64,000 nt of DNA from Rhodoferax mekongensis (GCF_032191775.1 NZ_CP132507.1:583001-647000); one strand, 5' to 3'; shown: positions 36,129-44,954, counted from the stretch's first letter. Notes: generated by a model from the letters alone, not told the origin. Translations and numbers: made by a program.

Positions 36129-37280
36129 ATGCTGAGCAGCAGTAGCGAAGCCGCCGCCCACAGCCCATTCACAGGCCGCTTTTTTGCCCCCGGTCTGGAC
36201 GGCGTGGGGGTAGCTGCCAGCGCGCGCTGGCAGCACGGCCGCTTGCAAGTGCAAACTGCGGAACAAACATGGGAATCAGAGCCGGATGCACGTGTGCAGT
36301 CCGGTGGTTTCAATGCTACGCAGCTCGCGCTGGTATGGGCCGGTGCAGACGGCGAATGCCGCTTTTATGTGGATGCCGGTGCCTCGCGCATGGCCTTTGC
36401 TGCCGGTTTGCCCGCTCACCTGACACCGCAGCACCAGGCCGCCGGCAACGCAAGCGCCAAGGTGGAGCGGCGCTTCAGGTTGTGGTGGGCCGCTTTGGCG
36501 CTTCTTGCCTTGGTTCCATTGCTGGCCTTGGTCTTGTTAATCACCCGCGTGGACGACGCCGTGGGCTGGCTCGTGAAACATATTCCTCACGAGCAGGAAG
36601 CCAAACTGGGCGACCTGGTGCTGGCCCAGACCCGCGCCCAAATGCGCGTGATGGAGTCCGGCCCGGCAGTGGACGCCGTGCGCCTCATGGGCCAGCGCCT
36701 GACCACGGGCTCGGCCTACACCTACCGTTGGCTGGTGGTCGACAAAGCCGAGCTCAATGCCTTTACAGCACCCGGCGGCGTGGTGGTGGTCTACAGCGGT
36801 TTGCTGCAGGCCGCCAGAACGCCGGAAGAAGCAGCTGGCGTTATCGCCCACGAGGTGGCACATGCCGAGTTGCGCCATGGCCTGCAAGGAATGGTCAAAG
36901 CGCTGGGGGTGCGCGCGGGTGCCGCAGTGCTGCTGGGCGAATGGAGCGGTGCCGCGCTGGGTCAGGCGATGACCGGCTTGTTGGAAATGAAGTTTTCCCG
37001 CGAGGCTGAGGAAGCCGCCGATGCCGAAGGTTTGCGTCGTTTGGTAGCTGCACGCATCAACCCCGCAGGCATGGCCGACTTTATGGACACGCTGGTCAAG
37101 CAAAGCCCCGGTGTTGCAGTGCCAGAGCTCCTTTCTACCCACCCGGCCTCTGAGGGCCGGGCCACGCGCCTGCGCGAGGCAGTCAAAGCCCATACCGGGC
37201 CTTGGGATGTGCTGCCCTTGGACTGGGTGGCAGTACAGAAGAGCCTGTCACCGGCCGAAAAGGTGGGTAGCGCACAATAG
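36129..37280 (+). CDS. M48 family membrane metalloprotease
   Basis: This is a 383-residue zinc protease. The metal motif is H241-E242-VA-H245, with a third ligand in the helix FSREAEEAADAEG. A hydrophobic anchor lies at about residues 118-139. The N-terminal 110 residues form a separate domain (FFAPGLDGVGVAA), as in related Burkholderiales proteins. The mature protease domain resembles periplasmic quality-control enzymes (BepA/LoiP type). The ATG at 36129 follows the upstream stop by 4 bp. Confidence 0.87.
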   Translation: MLSSSSEAAAHSPFTGRFFAPGLDGVGVAASARWQHGRLQVQTAEQTWESEPDARVQSGGFNATQLALVWAGADGECRFYVDAGASRMAFAAGLPAHLTPQHQAAGNASAKVERRFRLWWAALALLALVPLLALVLLITRVDDAVGWLVKHIPHEQEAKLGDLVLAQTRAQMRVMESGPAVDAVRLMGQRLTTGSAYTYRWLVVDKAELNAFTAPGGVVVVYSGLLQAARTPEEAAGVIAHEVAHAELRHGLQGMVKALGVRAGAAVLLGEWSGAALGQAMTGLLEMKFSREAEEAADAEGLRRLVAARINPAGMADFMDTLVKQSPGVAVPELLSTHPASEGRATRLREAVKAHTGPWDVLPLDWVAVQKSLSPAEKVGSAQ

Positions 37281-37301
37281 GCTTCCACTCACAACTTGTT
37301 C

Positions 37302-38108
37302 ATGGCCGCCACGCCCCAGCCAGCCTCTACGCAATTGAGCGACGACACCCGCAAGCTGGTGGAAGACCACCAGCCGGTGGTGCGTTCCGTGGCGAACCAC
37401 GTGGGGCGGCGCCTGCCGCCGAATGTGGACAGGGCGGATCTGGTGCAGGATGGCATGCTCGGGCTGATGGAAGCGCTGCTGCGCTGGACCAAAGAGTCCT
37501 CGGGCACGCATTTTGAAAACTACATCGCCCTGCGGGCCCAGGGCGCCATGATTGACGGCCTGCGCGCTGCCGATCCGGTAAGTCGCCAGGTGCGCAAAGA
37601 CATGCGGCGGGTCGAAGTGGCGCTGCAGCAGCTCAGCCACCGGCTGGGCCGTCCGCCGACCGAAGGCGAGCTGGCCAAGCAGCTTGACATGCCTTTGGCC
37701 GACTACCAGCGCTTGCTGCAGGACGCTCAAGGCTACGTGCTGATCTCGCTGCAAGACCTTACCGGCGACAGCGTAGATCAGTACCTCAAGCGCTGCCTGG
37801 AAGACAACGCCGACCCCCTGGCCCTGCTGGAGCGCGCTGCCCTGCGCCAGGCGCTGGCTGAATCCATCCAGCTGCTCCCACGCAAAAGCCAGATCTTGCT
37901 CACGTTGTATTACGAGCACGAAATGCGCATGCACGAGATCGCCAAACACCTGGGCCTCTCGGAGGCGCGCATCTCGCAAATGCACACCCAGTCCATCGCC
38001 CAGCTACGCGCCTCGATGGCCGACCGTGACATGGCGCGCCTGCTCACCCCGCGCATGCGGCCGCGCGACGAGCCTGACGAGTCGGAGTACAGCACCCTGG
38101 GCGCCTGA
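37302..38108 (+). CDS. FliA/WhiG-type RNA polymerase sigma factor
   Basis: This is a 268-residue sigma-70-family protein with region 2 (DRADLVQDGMLGLMEALLRW and FENYIALRAQGAMIDGLR), region 3 (RRVEVALQQLSHRLGRPPTEGELA) and region 4 (KSQILLTLYYEHEMRMHEIAKHLGLSEARISQM). The FliA-type start of region 2 and the region 3 layout set it apart from ECF factors. No flagellar genes are nearby, which is unusual for FliA. An ATG at 37302 is chosen. A TTG lies two codons earlier. It is followed at 48 bp by a histidine kinase gene. It may be the flagellar sigma factor or a specialised relative. Confidence 0.85.
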   Translation: MAATPQPASTQLSDDTRKLVEDHQPVVRSVANHVGRRLPPNVDRADLVQDGMLGLMEALLRWTKESSGTHFENYIALRAQGAMIDGLRAADPVSRQVRKDMRRVEVALQQLSHRLGRPPTEGELAKQLDMPLADYQRLLQDAQGYVLISLQDLTGDSVDQYLKRCLEDNADPLALLERAALRQALAESIQLLPRKSQILLTLYYEHEMRMHEIAKHLGLSEARISQMHTQSIAQLRASMADRDMARLLTPRMRPRDEPDESEYSTLGA

Positions 38109-38156
38109 ACCTGCTGCCCGGGCCTTATCAGGCACGATGCTTGCTGCCTGCAATGC

Positions 38157-39350
38157 ATGCACCCTCAAGCCCCAGTTGCCACCGTATCCGGTCCCACACA
38201 GCCCCTGTGGCGTGACCGGCTTTCGCTGCTGCTGGAGTCCACCGGCGAAGGCATCTTCGGCATCGACATGGACGGCCGTTGCACCTTCATCAACCGCGCC
38301 GGGGCCGCCATGCTGGGCTACGAGTCCCATGAAGTGCTGGGCGCCAACATGCACGAGCTGGCACACCACAGCCACCCGGGTGGCGAACACTACCCTGAAC
38401 ACACCTGCCCCATCTTCAATGCCTTCCGCAAAGCGTTGCCCTGCCGGATCGACACGGAGCTGTTCTGGCGCCGCGACGGTTCGGCCTTCGCGGTCGAATA
38501 CTCGTCGCACCCCATTGTCGATAGCGGCTTGGTGCAGGGCGCTGTGGTCACTTTTGTGGATATCTCCGCCCGCCGCAACGCCGAAGAGGCCTTGCGCCGC
38601 GCCCACACCGAGCTGGAGCAGCGGGTGGAGGAGCGCACCCAGGCGCTGTCCGAAGCCCTGCAGCAACTGCGCGAACTCACCGCCCACAGCCACTCGGTGC
38701 GCGAAGAAGAGCGCACCCGCATTGCCCGCGAAGTGCATGACGAGCTGGGCAGCCTGCTGGTCGCCTTGAAGATGGATGTCGGCTGGCTCGAAAAACGCCT
38801 GGCTGAGCAACCCGGCCGGGCGCCGGATGCCGCACAAGCCATGCGCGACCAGATGCAGCACAAATGCCGCAACATGAGCCAGCTGATTGAAGCGGCGGTG
38901 GACAACGTCGGCCGCATCATCACCGACCTGCGCCCCAGCATCCTCGATCACCAAGGTCTGTGGGTCGCGCTGGACTGGCAGGCGCACGAGTTTGTGCAGT
39001 CGGCAGAGATGGGTTTGGACTGGCACATGGACGTGAGCGCCGCGCAGCCCGTGCCTGACACCCACACCATCGCCATCTTCCGCATCTTTCAAGAAATGCT
39101 CAGTAATGTGGGGCGCCACGCGCAGGCGACGCATTTGGACATCTCGATCCGCGCGGATGCGAGTGACATCACCATCTCAGTCAAAGACAATGGCCAGGGC
39201 GCCCCCATGCAGGCCTTTGATGCGCCCGACGCCTACGGCATCATGGGCATGCGTGAGCGGGCAAGGCACTTGGGCGGAAGCCTGGAGATTACAAGCCAAA
39301 TCGGCCTCGGGTCCTCTTTCAATCTGCGCGTGCAGCTACCAAAACCATAG
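38157..39350 (+). CDS. PAS-domain histidine kinase (NarX/HisKA_3 type)
   Basis: This is a 397-residue soluble kinase. A PAS domain covers about residues 20-140, a coiled coil about 141-180, then the HisKA_3 dimerisation domain with the phospho-accepting H194 in REVHDELG, and a HATPase domain (ISVKDNGQGAP, GIMGMRERARHLGG). The PAS domain has a His/Cys-rich stretch, HHSHPGGEHYPEHTCPI, that may bind a cofactor or metal. No membrane helix is seen, so it senses an internal signal. It pairs with the response regulator 2 bp downstream. Confidence 0.9.
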   Translation: MHPQAPVATVSGPTQPLWRDRLSLLLESTGEGIFGIDMDGRCTFINRAGAAMLGYESHEVLGANMHELAHHSHPGGEHYPEHTCPIFNAFRKALPCRIDTELFWRRDGSAFAVEYSSHPIVDSGLVQGAVVTFVDISARRNAEEALRRAHTELEQRVEERTQALSEALQQLRELTAHSHSVREEERTRIAREVHDELGSLLVALKMDVGWLEKRLAEQPGRAPDAAQAMRDQMQHKCRNMSQLIEAAVDNVGRIITDLRPSILDHQGLWVALDWQAHEFVQSAEMGLDWHMDVSAAQPVPDTHTIAIFRIFQEMLSNVGRHAQATHLDISIRADASDITISVKDNGQGAPMQAFDAPDAYGIMGMRERARHLGGSLEITSQIGLGSSFNLRVQLPKP

Positions 39351-39352
39351 CA

Positions 39353-40024
39353 ATGCCAAGCTCCACCTCCCACACCCCCTACCGCATACTGATTGGTGAC
39401 GACCACCGCATCGTGCGTGAAGGGCTCAAGCAAGTGCTGGCCGATGCCGCAGACCTGCACGTGGTGGCAGAGGCCGCTAGTGGCCCGGAGGTGTTGGAGG
39501 CGGTGCAGGCCCTGGGCGGCAACGCAGGCCTGTCGGCCGTGCTGCTGGACATTGCCATGCCCGGGCGGGATGGTTTGGATGTTTTGCAGGCCCTCAAGGC
39601 TGCCTGGCCCAAGCTGCCGGTGCTCATGCTCAGCACCTACCCCGAGAAGCAATACGCCGTGCGCTGCATCAAGCTGGGCGCGGCGGGCTATTTGAATAAG
39701 GGTGCCGACCCCGACGACATGATCGCCGCCGTGCGCAAGGTCGCCAGTGGTGGCGTGTATGTGTCTGCACAGGCGGCTGAGGCGCTGGCCAGTGCCGTGG
39801 CCAATACGACCCACCAAGGTGCAGAGGCGCTTTCTCATCGCGAGCACCAGGTCTTCAGGCTACTCACCGCCGGCAAAACCGTGGGCGAAATTGGTGCACA
39901 GCTGGGCCTGGCGTCCAACACGGTCAGCACCTACCGGCAGCGCATCCTGGAAAAAACCGGCACCAAAAACGACGTAGAGCTCGCGCTGTACGCCCAACAA
40001 CAGGCCCATAACGCGAATTTGTAG
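39353..40024 (+). CDS. NarL/FixJ-type response regulator
   Basis: This is a 223-residue response regulator. The receiver domain has the acidic pair D16-D17 and the phospho-acceptor D66 in LLDIAMPGRDG. The C-terminal LuxR-type helix-turn-helix is ALSHREHQVFRLLTAGKTVGEIGAQLGLASNTVSTYRQRI. It is the partner of the kinase at 38157. Since it has no sigma-54 activation (AAA+) domain, it cannot itself drive the sigma-54 promoter ahead of the next gene. It may control that operon through another site or control other genes. Confidence 0.93.
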   Translation: MPSSTSHTPYRILIGDDHRIVREGLKQVLADAADLHVVAEAASGPEVLEAVQALGGNAGLSAVLLDIAMPGRDGLDVLQALKAAWPKLPVLMLSTYPEKQYAVRCIKLGAAGYLNKGADPDDMIAAVRKVASGGVYVSAQAAEALASAVANTTHQGAEALSHREHQVFRLLTAGKTVGEIGAQLGLASNTVSTYRQRILEKTGTKNDVELALYAQQQAHNANL

Positions 40025-40091
40025 GGCAGCCCCTACAAAGCGTTGCCGAAGTTCCCGCCATTTTTTGCAAGGGCTGCATTCCGGTACTTTC

Positions 40092-40107
40092 TGGCCCGCT
40101 CGTTGCA
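40092..40107 (+). promoter_or_regulatory. Sigma-54 promoter of the cyanate operon
   Basis: TGGCCCG-CTCG-TTGCA matches the -24/-12 consensus TGGCACG-N4-TTGCA with one mismatch and correct spacing. The predicted start is about 40118, giving a short leader to the ATG at 40145. This fits nitrogen-limited expression under NtrC. Confidence 0.7.
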
Positions 40108-40144
40108 AAGGGGCACACATCTTTTAACTGGAAAGGTGTTTGCC

Positions 40145-41560
40145 ATGTTGTTTGACTTTTCTCCCTACGATGCCGATCGCCCCTTGTTGATGCGCTGCAC
40201 CTGCGGCAAAGACCACACGGTGGCAGAACACCAAAAAGAACAAGCCGCCCAAAGCGCCACCACCGAGCTCATCCGCCGCAGCCAGACTGAAGAATTCGAG
40301 GCCTATTCCAACGCGTTTGTTGAAGCCTCTCTCATCAAGGCCATCTTTCCGCAGGAGCGTGAGCGCCGCAACTTCCTGCGCGCGGTGGGCAAGGGCACAG
40401 CCATGGCCGCCATTGCCAGTGTGTTGCCCATTGCCAGCATGCAAGCCATGGCACAAGAGGCCGGCAAAAAGCCCGGAACGCTGGAAAAAACCAACCTAAA
40501 AATCGGCTTTATCCCGATCACTTGCGCCACGCCGCTCATCATGGCCCACCCCCTGGGCTTTTATAGCAAACAGGGCCTGAACGTCGAAGTCACCAAGACC
40601 GCAGGCTGGGCGCTGATCCGCGACAAGATGATCAACAAGGAATACGACGCCACACACTTCTTGTCGCCTATGCCGCTGGCCATCTCCATGGGCGTGGGCT
40701 CCACCCAGGTGCCCATGAACGTGGCCACCATCCAAAACACCAACGGCCAGGCTATCACCCTGGCCAACAAGCACAAAGACAAGCGCGACCCCAAGCTCTG
40801 GAAGGGGCTCAAATTCGCGGTGCCCTTTGAGTTCAGCATGCACAACTTCCTGCTGCGCTACTACGTGGCAGAAGCCGGCCTCAACCCCGACACCGACATC
40901 CAGATTCGCGTGGTACCCCCACCCGAAATGGTGGCCAACCTGCGCGCAGGTAACATTGATGGCTACCTCGGCCCCGATCCGTTCAACCAGCGCGCGGTGT
41001 TTGAGGAAATCGGCTTCATCCACATCCTGACCAAAGAGCTGTGGGACGGCCACCCCTGCTGTGCGTTTGGCAGCAGCACCGAGTTCATCCAGAGCAACCC
41101 CAACACCTTTGCCGCGTTGTACCGCGCGGTGCTCAACGCGGCCGCCATGGCGCGCGGCCCCGAGAATCGCGAGCTCATTGCCAAGGTGATTGCGCCCCAG
41201 GCCTACCTGAACCAGCCCGAAACCGTGCTCACCCAAGTGCTCACCGGCCGCTTTGCCGACGGCTTGGGCAACATCAAAACCGTGCCTGACCGGGCGGACT
41301 TCAACCCCATCCCATGGCAGTCCATGGCGGTGTGGATGCTCACCCAGATGAAGCGCTGGGGCTACATCAAGGGCGATGTGAACTACAAGCAGATTGCCGA
41401 AAAAGTCTTCCTGCTCACCGACGCCAAAAAGCGCATGACCGAACTCGGCATGAAGGCCCCCGAAGGCGCCTACCCCAAGTTCACCATCATGGGCAAAGTG
41501 TTTGACGCGGCCAAGCCTGACGAGTACGTCAACAGCTTCGCTATCAACAAGATGGGCTGA
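40145..41560 (+). CDS. cynA: Nitrate/cyanate-type ABC transporter substrate-binding protein
   Basis: This is a 471-residue binding protein of the NrtA/CmpA/CynA group. The twin-arginine motif RRNFLRA at residues 74-80 leads into a hydrophobic run ending near MAQEA. It follows an unusual 73-residue N-terminal extension with CTCGKDH at 18-24. The mature part has the family features GFIPITCATPLIMAHPLGFY and PPEMVANLRAGNIDGYLGPDPF. The operon ends in cyanase, so cyanate is the likely ligand. Nitrate is the alternative. The ATG at 40145 follows GGAAAGG. Confidence 0.87.
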   Translation: MLFDFSPYDADRPLLMRCTCGKDHTVAEHQKEQAAQSATTELIRRSQTEEFEAYSNAFVEASLIKAIFPQERERRNFLRAVGKGTAMAAIASVLPIASMQAMAQEAGKKPGTLEKTNLKIGFIPITCATPLIMAHPLGFYSKQGLNVEVTKTAGWALIRDKMINKEYDATHFLSPMPLAISMGVGSTQVPMNVATIQNTNGQAITLANKHKDKRDPKLWKGLKFAVPFEFSMHNFLLRYYVAEAGLNPDTDIQIRVVPPPEMVANLRAGNIDGYLGPDPFNQRAVFEEIGFIHILTKELWDGHPCCAFGSSTEFIQSNPNTFAALYRAVLNAAAMARGPENRELIAKVIAPQAYLNQPETVLTQVLTGRFADGLGNIKTVPDRADFNPIPWQSMAVWMLTQMKRWGYIKGDVNYKQIAEKVFLLTDAKKRMTELGMKAPEGAYPKFTIMGKVFDAAKPDEYVNSFAINKMG

Positions 41561-41562
41561 GC

Positions 41563-42420
41563 ATGGCAAGCAACCTGAACGGCCGCGCGCTGCTCATCTC
41601 GCTGGTCTTGTTGTTGGCGCTGCTGGGCATCTGGCAGCTGGCTACCCACAGCACCGGCGCAGCCAGCGCCAGCAACCTGAGCGCCGAGCAAATTGAGTAC
41701 CTCAAGATGCTCGGCAAAGACCCCGGCACCCAAAAGCAGGGCGGGTTTCCAACTCCCGCTCAAATGGGCGCCACAGTCTGGAAGCACCTGGCAGATCCTT
41801 TTTATGACAAGGGCCCCAACGACAAAGGCATCGCCATTCAGCTGGGCCATTCGCTGGCGCGGGTGGGTCTGGGCTTCTTGCTCGCATGCGTAGTAGCCAT
41901 ACCGCTGGGGTTTGTGATCGGCATGTCGCCCCTGCTGCACAAGGCGCTGGACCCGTTTATCCAGATCCTCAAGCCCATCTCGCCTTTGGCGTGGATGCCG
42001 CTGGCGCTCTACACCATCAAGGACTCGTCGGCCTCCGGCATCTTTGTGATCTTTATCTGCTCGGTCTGGCCCATGCTCATCAACACCGCGTTCGGCGTGG
42101 CCAGCGTCAAGCGCGAGTGGCTGAACGTGGCCCGCACCCTGGAGGTCAAGCCCCTGCGCAAGGCCTTTCAGGTGATATTGCCCGCAGCCGCGCCCACCAT
42201 CCTGACCGGCATGCGCATCTCCATGGGGATAGCCTGGCTGGTGATTGTGGCGGCCGAGATGCTGGTGGGTGGCACCGGCATCGGCTACTTTGTGTGGAAC
42301 GAGTGGAACAACCTGTCGCTCACCAACGTGCTCTTTGCCATCGGCGTGATCGGCGTCATGGGCATGCTGCTGGACCTGGTGTTTGCCCGCCTGCAGAAAT
42401 GGGTGACCTATGCAGACTGA
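41563..42420 (+). CDS. cynB: Nitrate/cyanate-type ABC transporter permease
   Basis: This is a 285-residue inner-membrane permease of the NrtB/CynB group. It has an N-terminal membrane anchor (LISLVLLLALLGIWQLA) and the coupling loop seen as EWLNVARTLEVKPLRKAFQVILPAA. The gene starts 2 bp after the binding-protein stop, and its end overlaps the ATPase gene by 11 bp, so the three are one transcription unit. Confidence 0.9.
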   Translation: MASNLNGRALLISLVLLLALLGIWQLATHSTGAASASNLSAEQIEYLKMLGKDPGTQKQGGFPTPAQMGATVWKHLADPFYDKGPNDKGIAIQLGHSLARVGLGFLLACVVAIPLGFVIGMSPLLHKALDPFIQILKPISPLAWMPLALYTIKDSSASGIFVIFICSVWPMLINTAFGVASVKREWLNVARTLEVKPLRKAFQVILPAAAPTILTGMRISMGIAWLVIVAAEMLVGGTGIGYFVWNEWNNLSLTNVLFAIGVIGVMGMLLDLVFARLQKWVTYAD

Positions 42421-43288
42421 GCCCACCACTTTCACAACGCCCCGCCCCTTCCTGCAAATTGAAGGCCTGGCCAAAACCTACCCCGGTGCGACCGAGCCTG
42501 TGTTTGACCAGGTGAACTTCACCGTAGCCAAAGGCGAGTTCGTTTGCATCATCGGCCACTCGGGCTGCGGCAAAACCACCATCCTCAACGTGCTGGCAGG
42601 CCTAGAGCAAGCCAGCGCGGGCCAGGTGTTCATGGACGGGCGCGAAGTCAACGCGCCGGGCCTGGAGCGCGGCGTGGTCTTTCAGGGCCATGCGCTCATG
42701 CCCTGGCTCTCAGTGCGCAACAACATAGCGTTTGCCGTGCGCTCCAAGTGGCCAGATTGGTCTGCCGAGCAAGTGCGCGCGCATGTCGAAAAGTACGTGG
42801 CGCTGGTCGGCCTGACCGCCGCGCTGGACAAGAAGCCCGCGGCGCTTTCGGGTGGCATGAAACAGCGCGTGGGCATTGCCCGGGCGTTTGCCATCGAACC
42901 CAAAATGCTGCTGCTCGACGAGCCCTTTGGCGCGCTGGACGCGCTCACCCGCGGCACCATCCAGGACGAGCTGCTCACCATCGTGCGCGATACCGGGCAA
43001 ACCGTTTTCATGATCACCCACGATGTGGACGAAGCCGTGCTGCTGGCCGACAAAGTGCTGCTCATGAGCAACGGCCCCACCGCGCGTGTGGCCGAGATCG
43101 TGCACAACACCATGCCCCGCGACCGGCAACGCGCCACCGTACACCACGACCCGCAGTACTACCCGCAGCGCAACCACCTCGTGGACTTTCTGGTCAGCCG
43201 GTCCAAAGACCTGTCCAACGGCCGTGCGCCTGCGCACCCGCCCGTGGTGCAACCCGGCCTGGCCGCTGTATCCGCAACCCCCGCTTAA
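42410..43288 (+). CDS. cynD: Nitrate/cyanate-type ABC transporter ATP-binding protein
   Basis: This is a 292-residue ATPase of the NrtD/CynD/TauB group with Walker A GHSGCGKTT, Q-loop VFQGHALMPWLS, signature LSGGMKQRVGIARA, Walker B LLLDEPFGALD and H-loop MITHDVDEAV. The C-terminal tail (about 40 residues, Pro/Ala-rich at the end) is not conserved. It energises the CynA/CynB importer and is followed by cyanase after 26 bp. Confidence 0.9.
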   Translation: MQTEPTTFTTPRPFLQIEGLAKTYPGATEPVFDQVNFTVAKGEFVCIIGHSGCGKTTILNVLAGLEQASAGQVFMDGREVNAPGLERGVVFQGHALMPWLSVRNNIAFAVRSKWPDWSAEQVRAHVEKYVALVGLTAALDKKPAALSGGMKQRVGIARAFAIEPKMLLLDEPFGALDALTRGTIQDELLTIVRDTGQTVFMITHDVDEAVLLADKVLLMSNGPTARVAEIVHNTMPRDRQRATVHHDPQYYPQRNHLVDFLVSRSKDLSNGRAPAHPPVVQPGLAAVSATPA

Positions 43289-43314
43289 ACCTGTCAACAC
43301 CAAAGGAGTCAACC

Positions 43315-43758
43315 ATGAACCGCAACGACGTTACCGAAAAGATCATCACCGTCAAAGTCAGCAAAGGCATCACCTGGGAATCGGTGGCCAAAAAAGTGGG
43401 CTTGAGCAAAGAGTGGACTACCGCCGCCTGCCTGGGCCAGATGACGCTGGACGACAAGCAAGCCAAGGTCGTGGGCAAAATCTTTGGCCTGACGGTAGAA
43501 GAGCAAAAGTGGCTGCAAGTGGTGCCCTACAAAGGCTCGCTGCCCACCCCCGTGCCTACCGACCCGCTGATCTACCGCTGGTATGAAATCGTCAGCGTGT
43601 ACGGCACCACCATCAAAGAACTCATCCACGAAGAGTTCGGCGACGGCATCATGAGCGCCATCGACTTTTCCATGGACATCGTGCGCCAGCCCGACCCCAA
43701 GGGCGACCGTGTGAACGTGGTGCTGTCGGGCAAGTTCCTGCCCTACAAGACTTACTGA
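43315..43758 (+). CDS. cynS: Cyanate hydratase (cyanase)
   Basis: This 147-residue enzyme turns cyanate and bicarbonate into ammonia and two CO2. The catalytic residues are R88 and E91 in IYRWYEIV and S114 in GIMSAIDF. They match E. coli R96, E99 and S122 with a constant offset of 8. The N-terminal helical domain is complete. AAAGGAG precedes the ATG. The operon imports cyanate and breaks it down as a nitrogen source or for detoxification. No carbonic anhydrase gene or CynR regulator is next to it, unlike in E. coli. Confidence 0.97.
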   Translation: MNRNDVTEKIITVKVSKGITWESVAKKVGLSKEWTTAACLGQMTLDDKQAKVVGKIFGLTVEEQKWLQVVPYKGSLPTPVPTDPLIYRWYEIVSVYGTTIKELIHEEFGDGIMSAIDFSMDIVRQPDPKGDRVNVVLSGKFLPYKTY

Positions 43759-43787
43759 CCGAGCTTAGGCTTGGGCGCCTGTGGCGC

Positions 43788-44882
43788 TCAGGCCTTCTGG
43801 CGGCGCTCGCGCACAGCGGCGGCCAATGTTTCGAGTACCGGCACGGTTTGCGCCCAGCTGATGCAAGCGTCGGTCACGCTCACGCCGTGTTGCAGCGGCT
43901 TGCCGTCCACGATGTCTTGGCGGCCTTCGTTGAGATGGCTCTCGATCATCAGGCCGGTAATGCGCGCATCGCCTGCGGCAATCTGTGCGGCCACGTCTTG
44001 CGCCACCACGATCTGGCGGGCGTGCTGTTTGCTGCTGTTGGCGTGGCTCACGTCAATCATCACCTGCTCGCGCAGGCCGGCGGCTTTGAGCAGCGCGCAG
44101 GCGGCGTCCACATCAGCGGCAGAGTAGTTGGGCGCCTTGCCGCCGCGCAGGATCACGTGGCAATCGTGGTTGCCGCGTGTCTCGAAGATGGCGGCCTGGC
44201 CCATTTTGGTCATGCCCATGAAAGCGTGCGCGCCTTGCGCGGCCTGAATCGCGTCGGTCGCCACCTTGATACCGCCATCGGTGCCGTTTTTGAAGCCCAC
44301 GGGGCAGCTTAGGCCGCTGGCCAGCTGGCGGTGGCTCTGGCTCTCGGTGGTGCGCGCGCCAATGGCGCCCCAGCTCACCAGCTCGCTGATGAATTGCGGC
44401 GAGAGCAAGTCCAGAAACTCGGTGGCTGCAGGCAGGCCGGTGTCCAGCACATCCAGCAACAAGCGGCGCGCCATCTCCAGCCCTTGGTTGATGGCAAAGC
44501 TGCCGTCCAGGTGCGGGTCGTTGATGTAGCCCTTCCAGCCCACGGTGGTGCGCGGCTTCTCAAAGTACACGCGCATCACCACCAGCAGGTCGGCACTCAG
44601 CAAATCGGCCTGCGCCTTGAGCAGGCGTGCGTATTCCATGGCCTGGCTGTGGTCGTGGATGGAGCAGGGCCCCACCACCACCACCAGCCGGTCGTCCTGC
44701 CCCTGCAGGATGCGCGAGATGGCCGCACGGCTGCATTCCACCAGCGCCTCGGCAGCGGCCGGCACGGGCAGCTTTTCTTCCAGCAGCGCGGGGGTGATGA
44801 GCGGGCGCACCGCACCGATGCGCACATCGTCAATACGGGTGGTGTCGTGGGTGGTCAGGGCGGCGATGGTGGAGGTTGTCAT
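43788..44882 (-). CDS. aroG: 3-deoxy-7-phosphoheptulonate synthase (DAHP synthase)
   Basis: This is a 364-residue class I DAHP synthase, the first step of the shikimate pathway (PEP plus erythrose-4-phosphate). It has the conserved VVVVGPCSIHDHSQAMEYA, VMRVYFEKPRTTVGWKGYINDP, GARTTESQ and DVSHANSSKQ. The enzyme is of the AroFGH type; which aromatic amino acid inhibits it cannot be read here. The ATG at 44882 is fixed by the family N-terminus. The sequence upstream of it is a family A repeat with no clear ribosome-binding site. Confidence 0.95.
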   Translation of the reverse strand: MTTSTIAALTTHDTTRIDDVRIGAVRPLITPALLEEKLPVPAAAEALVECSRAAISRILQGQDDRLVVVVGPCSIHDHSQAMEYARLLKAQADLLSADLLVVMRVYFEKPRTTVGWKGYINDPHLDGSFAINQGLEMARRLLLDVLDTGLPAATEFLDLLSPQFISELVSWGAIGARTTESQSHRQLASGLSCPVGFKNGTDGGIKVATDAIQAAQGAHAFMGMTKMGQAAIFETRGNHDCHVILRGGKAPNYSAADVDAACALLKAAGLREQVMIDVSHANSSKQHARQIVVAQDVAAQIAAGDARITGLMIESHLNEGRQDIVDGKPLQHGVSVTDACISWAQTVPVLETLAAAVRERRQKA

Positions 44883-44883
44883 A

Positions 44884-44954
44884 CTATGAATTTGATAGCT
44901 GCTCGCGCAGGTAATACGAGCGCTAGAGGGTGATTTGGCTTATATTTTAGAGGA
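44884..44954 (+). repeat. Dispersed repeat family A, copy 4, forming the aroG leader
   Basis: CTATGAATTTGATAGCTGCT, then CGCGCAGGTAATACGAGCGC, then TAGAGGGTGATTTGGC and TATATTTTAG is close to copy 5 at 46708. It begins one base upstream of the aroG start codon, so the aroG leader and perhaps its promoter come from the repeat. Confidence 0.85.

Noticed and set aside
38026..38769. A 247-codon plus-strand frame over the histidine kinase
   Set aside because: It is an out-of-frame shadow. The kinase frame has PAS, HisKA_3 and HATPase motifs.
40043..40144. An upstream start for the cyanate-binding protein at 40043
   Set aside because: It would overlap the sigma-54 promoter and leave no leader. 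The ATG at 40145 has a ribosome-binding site.
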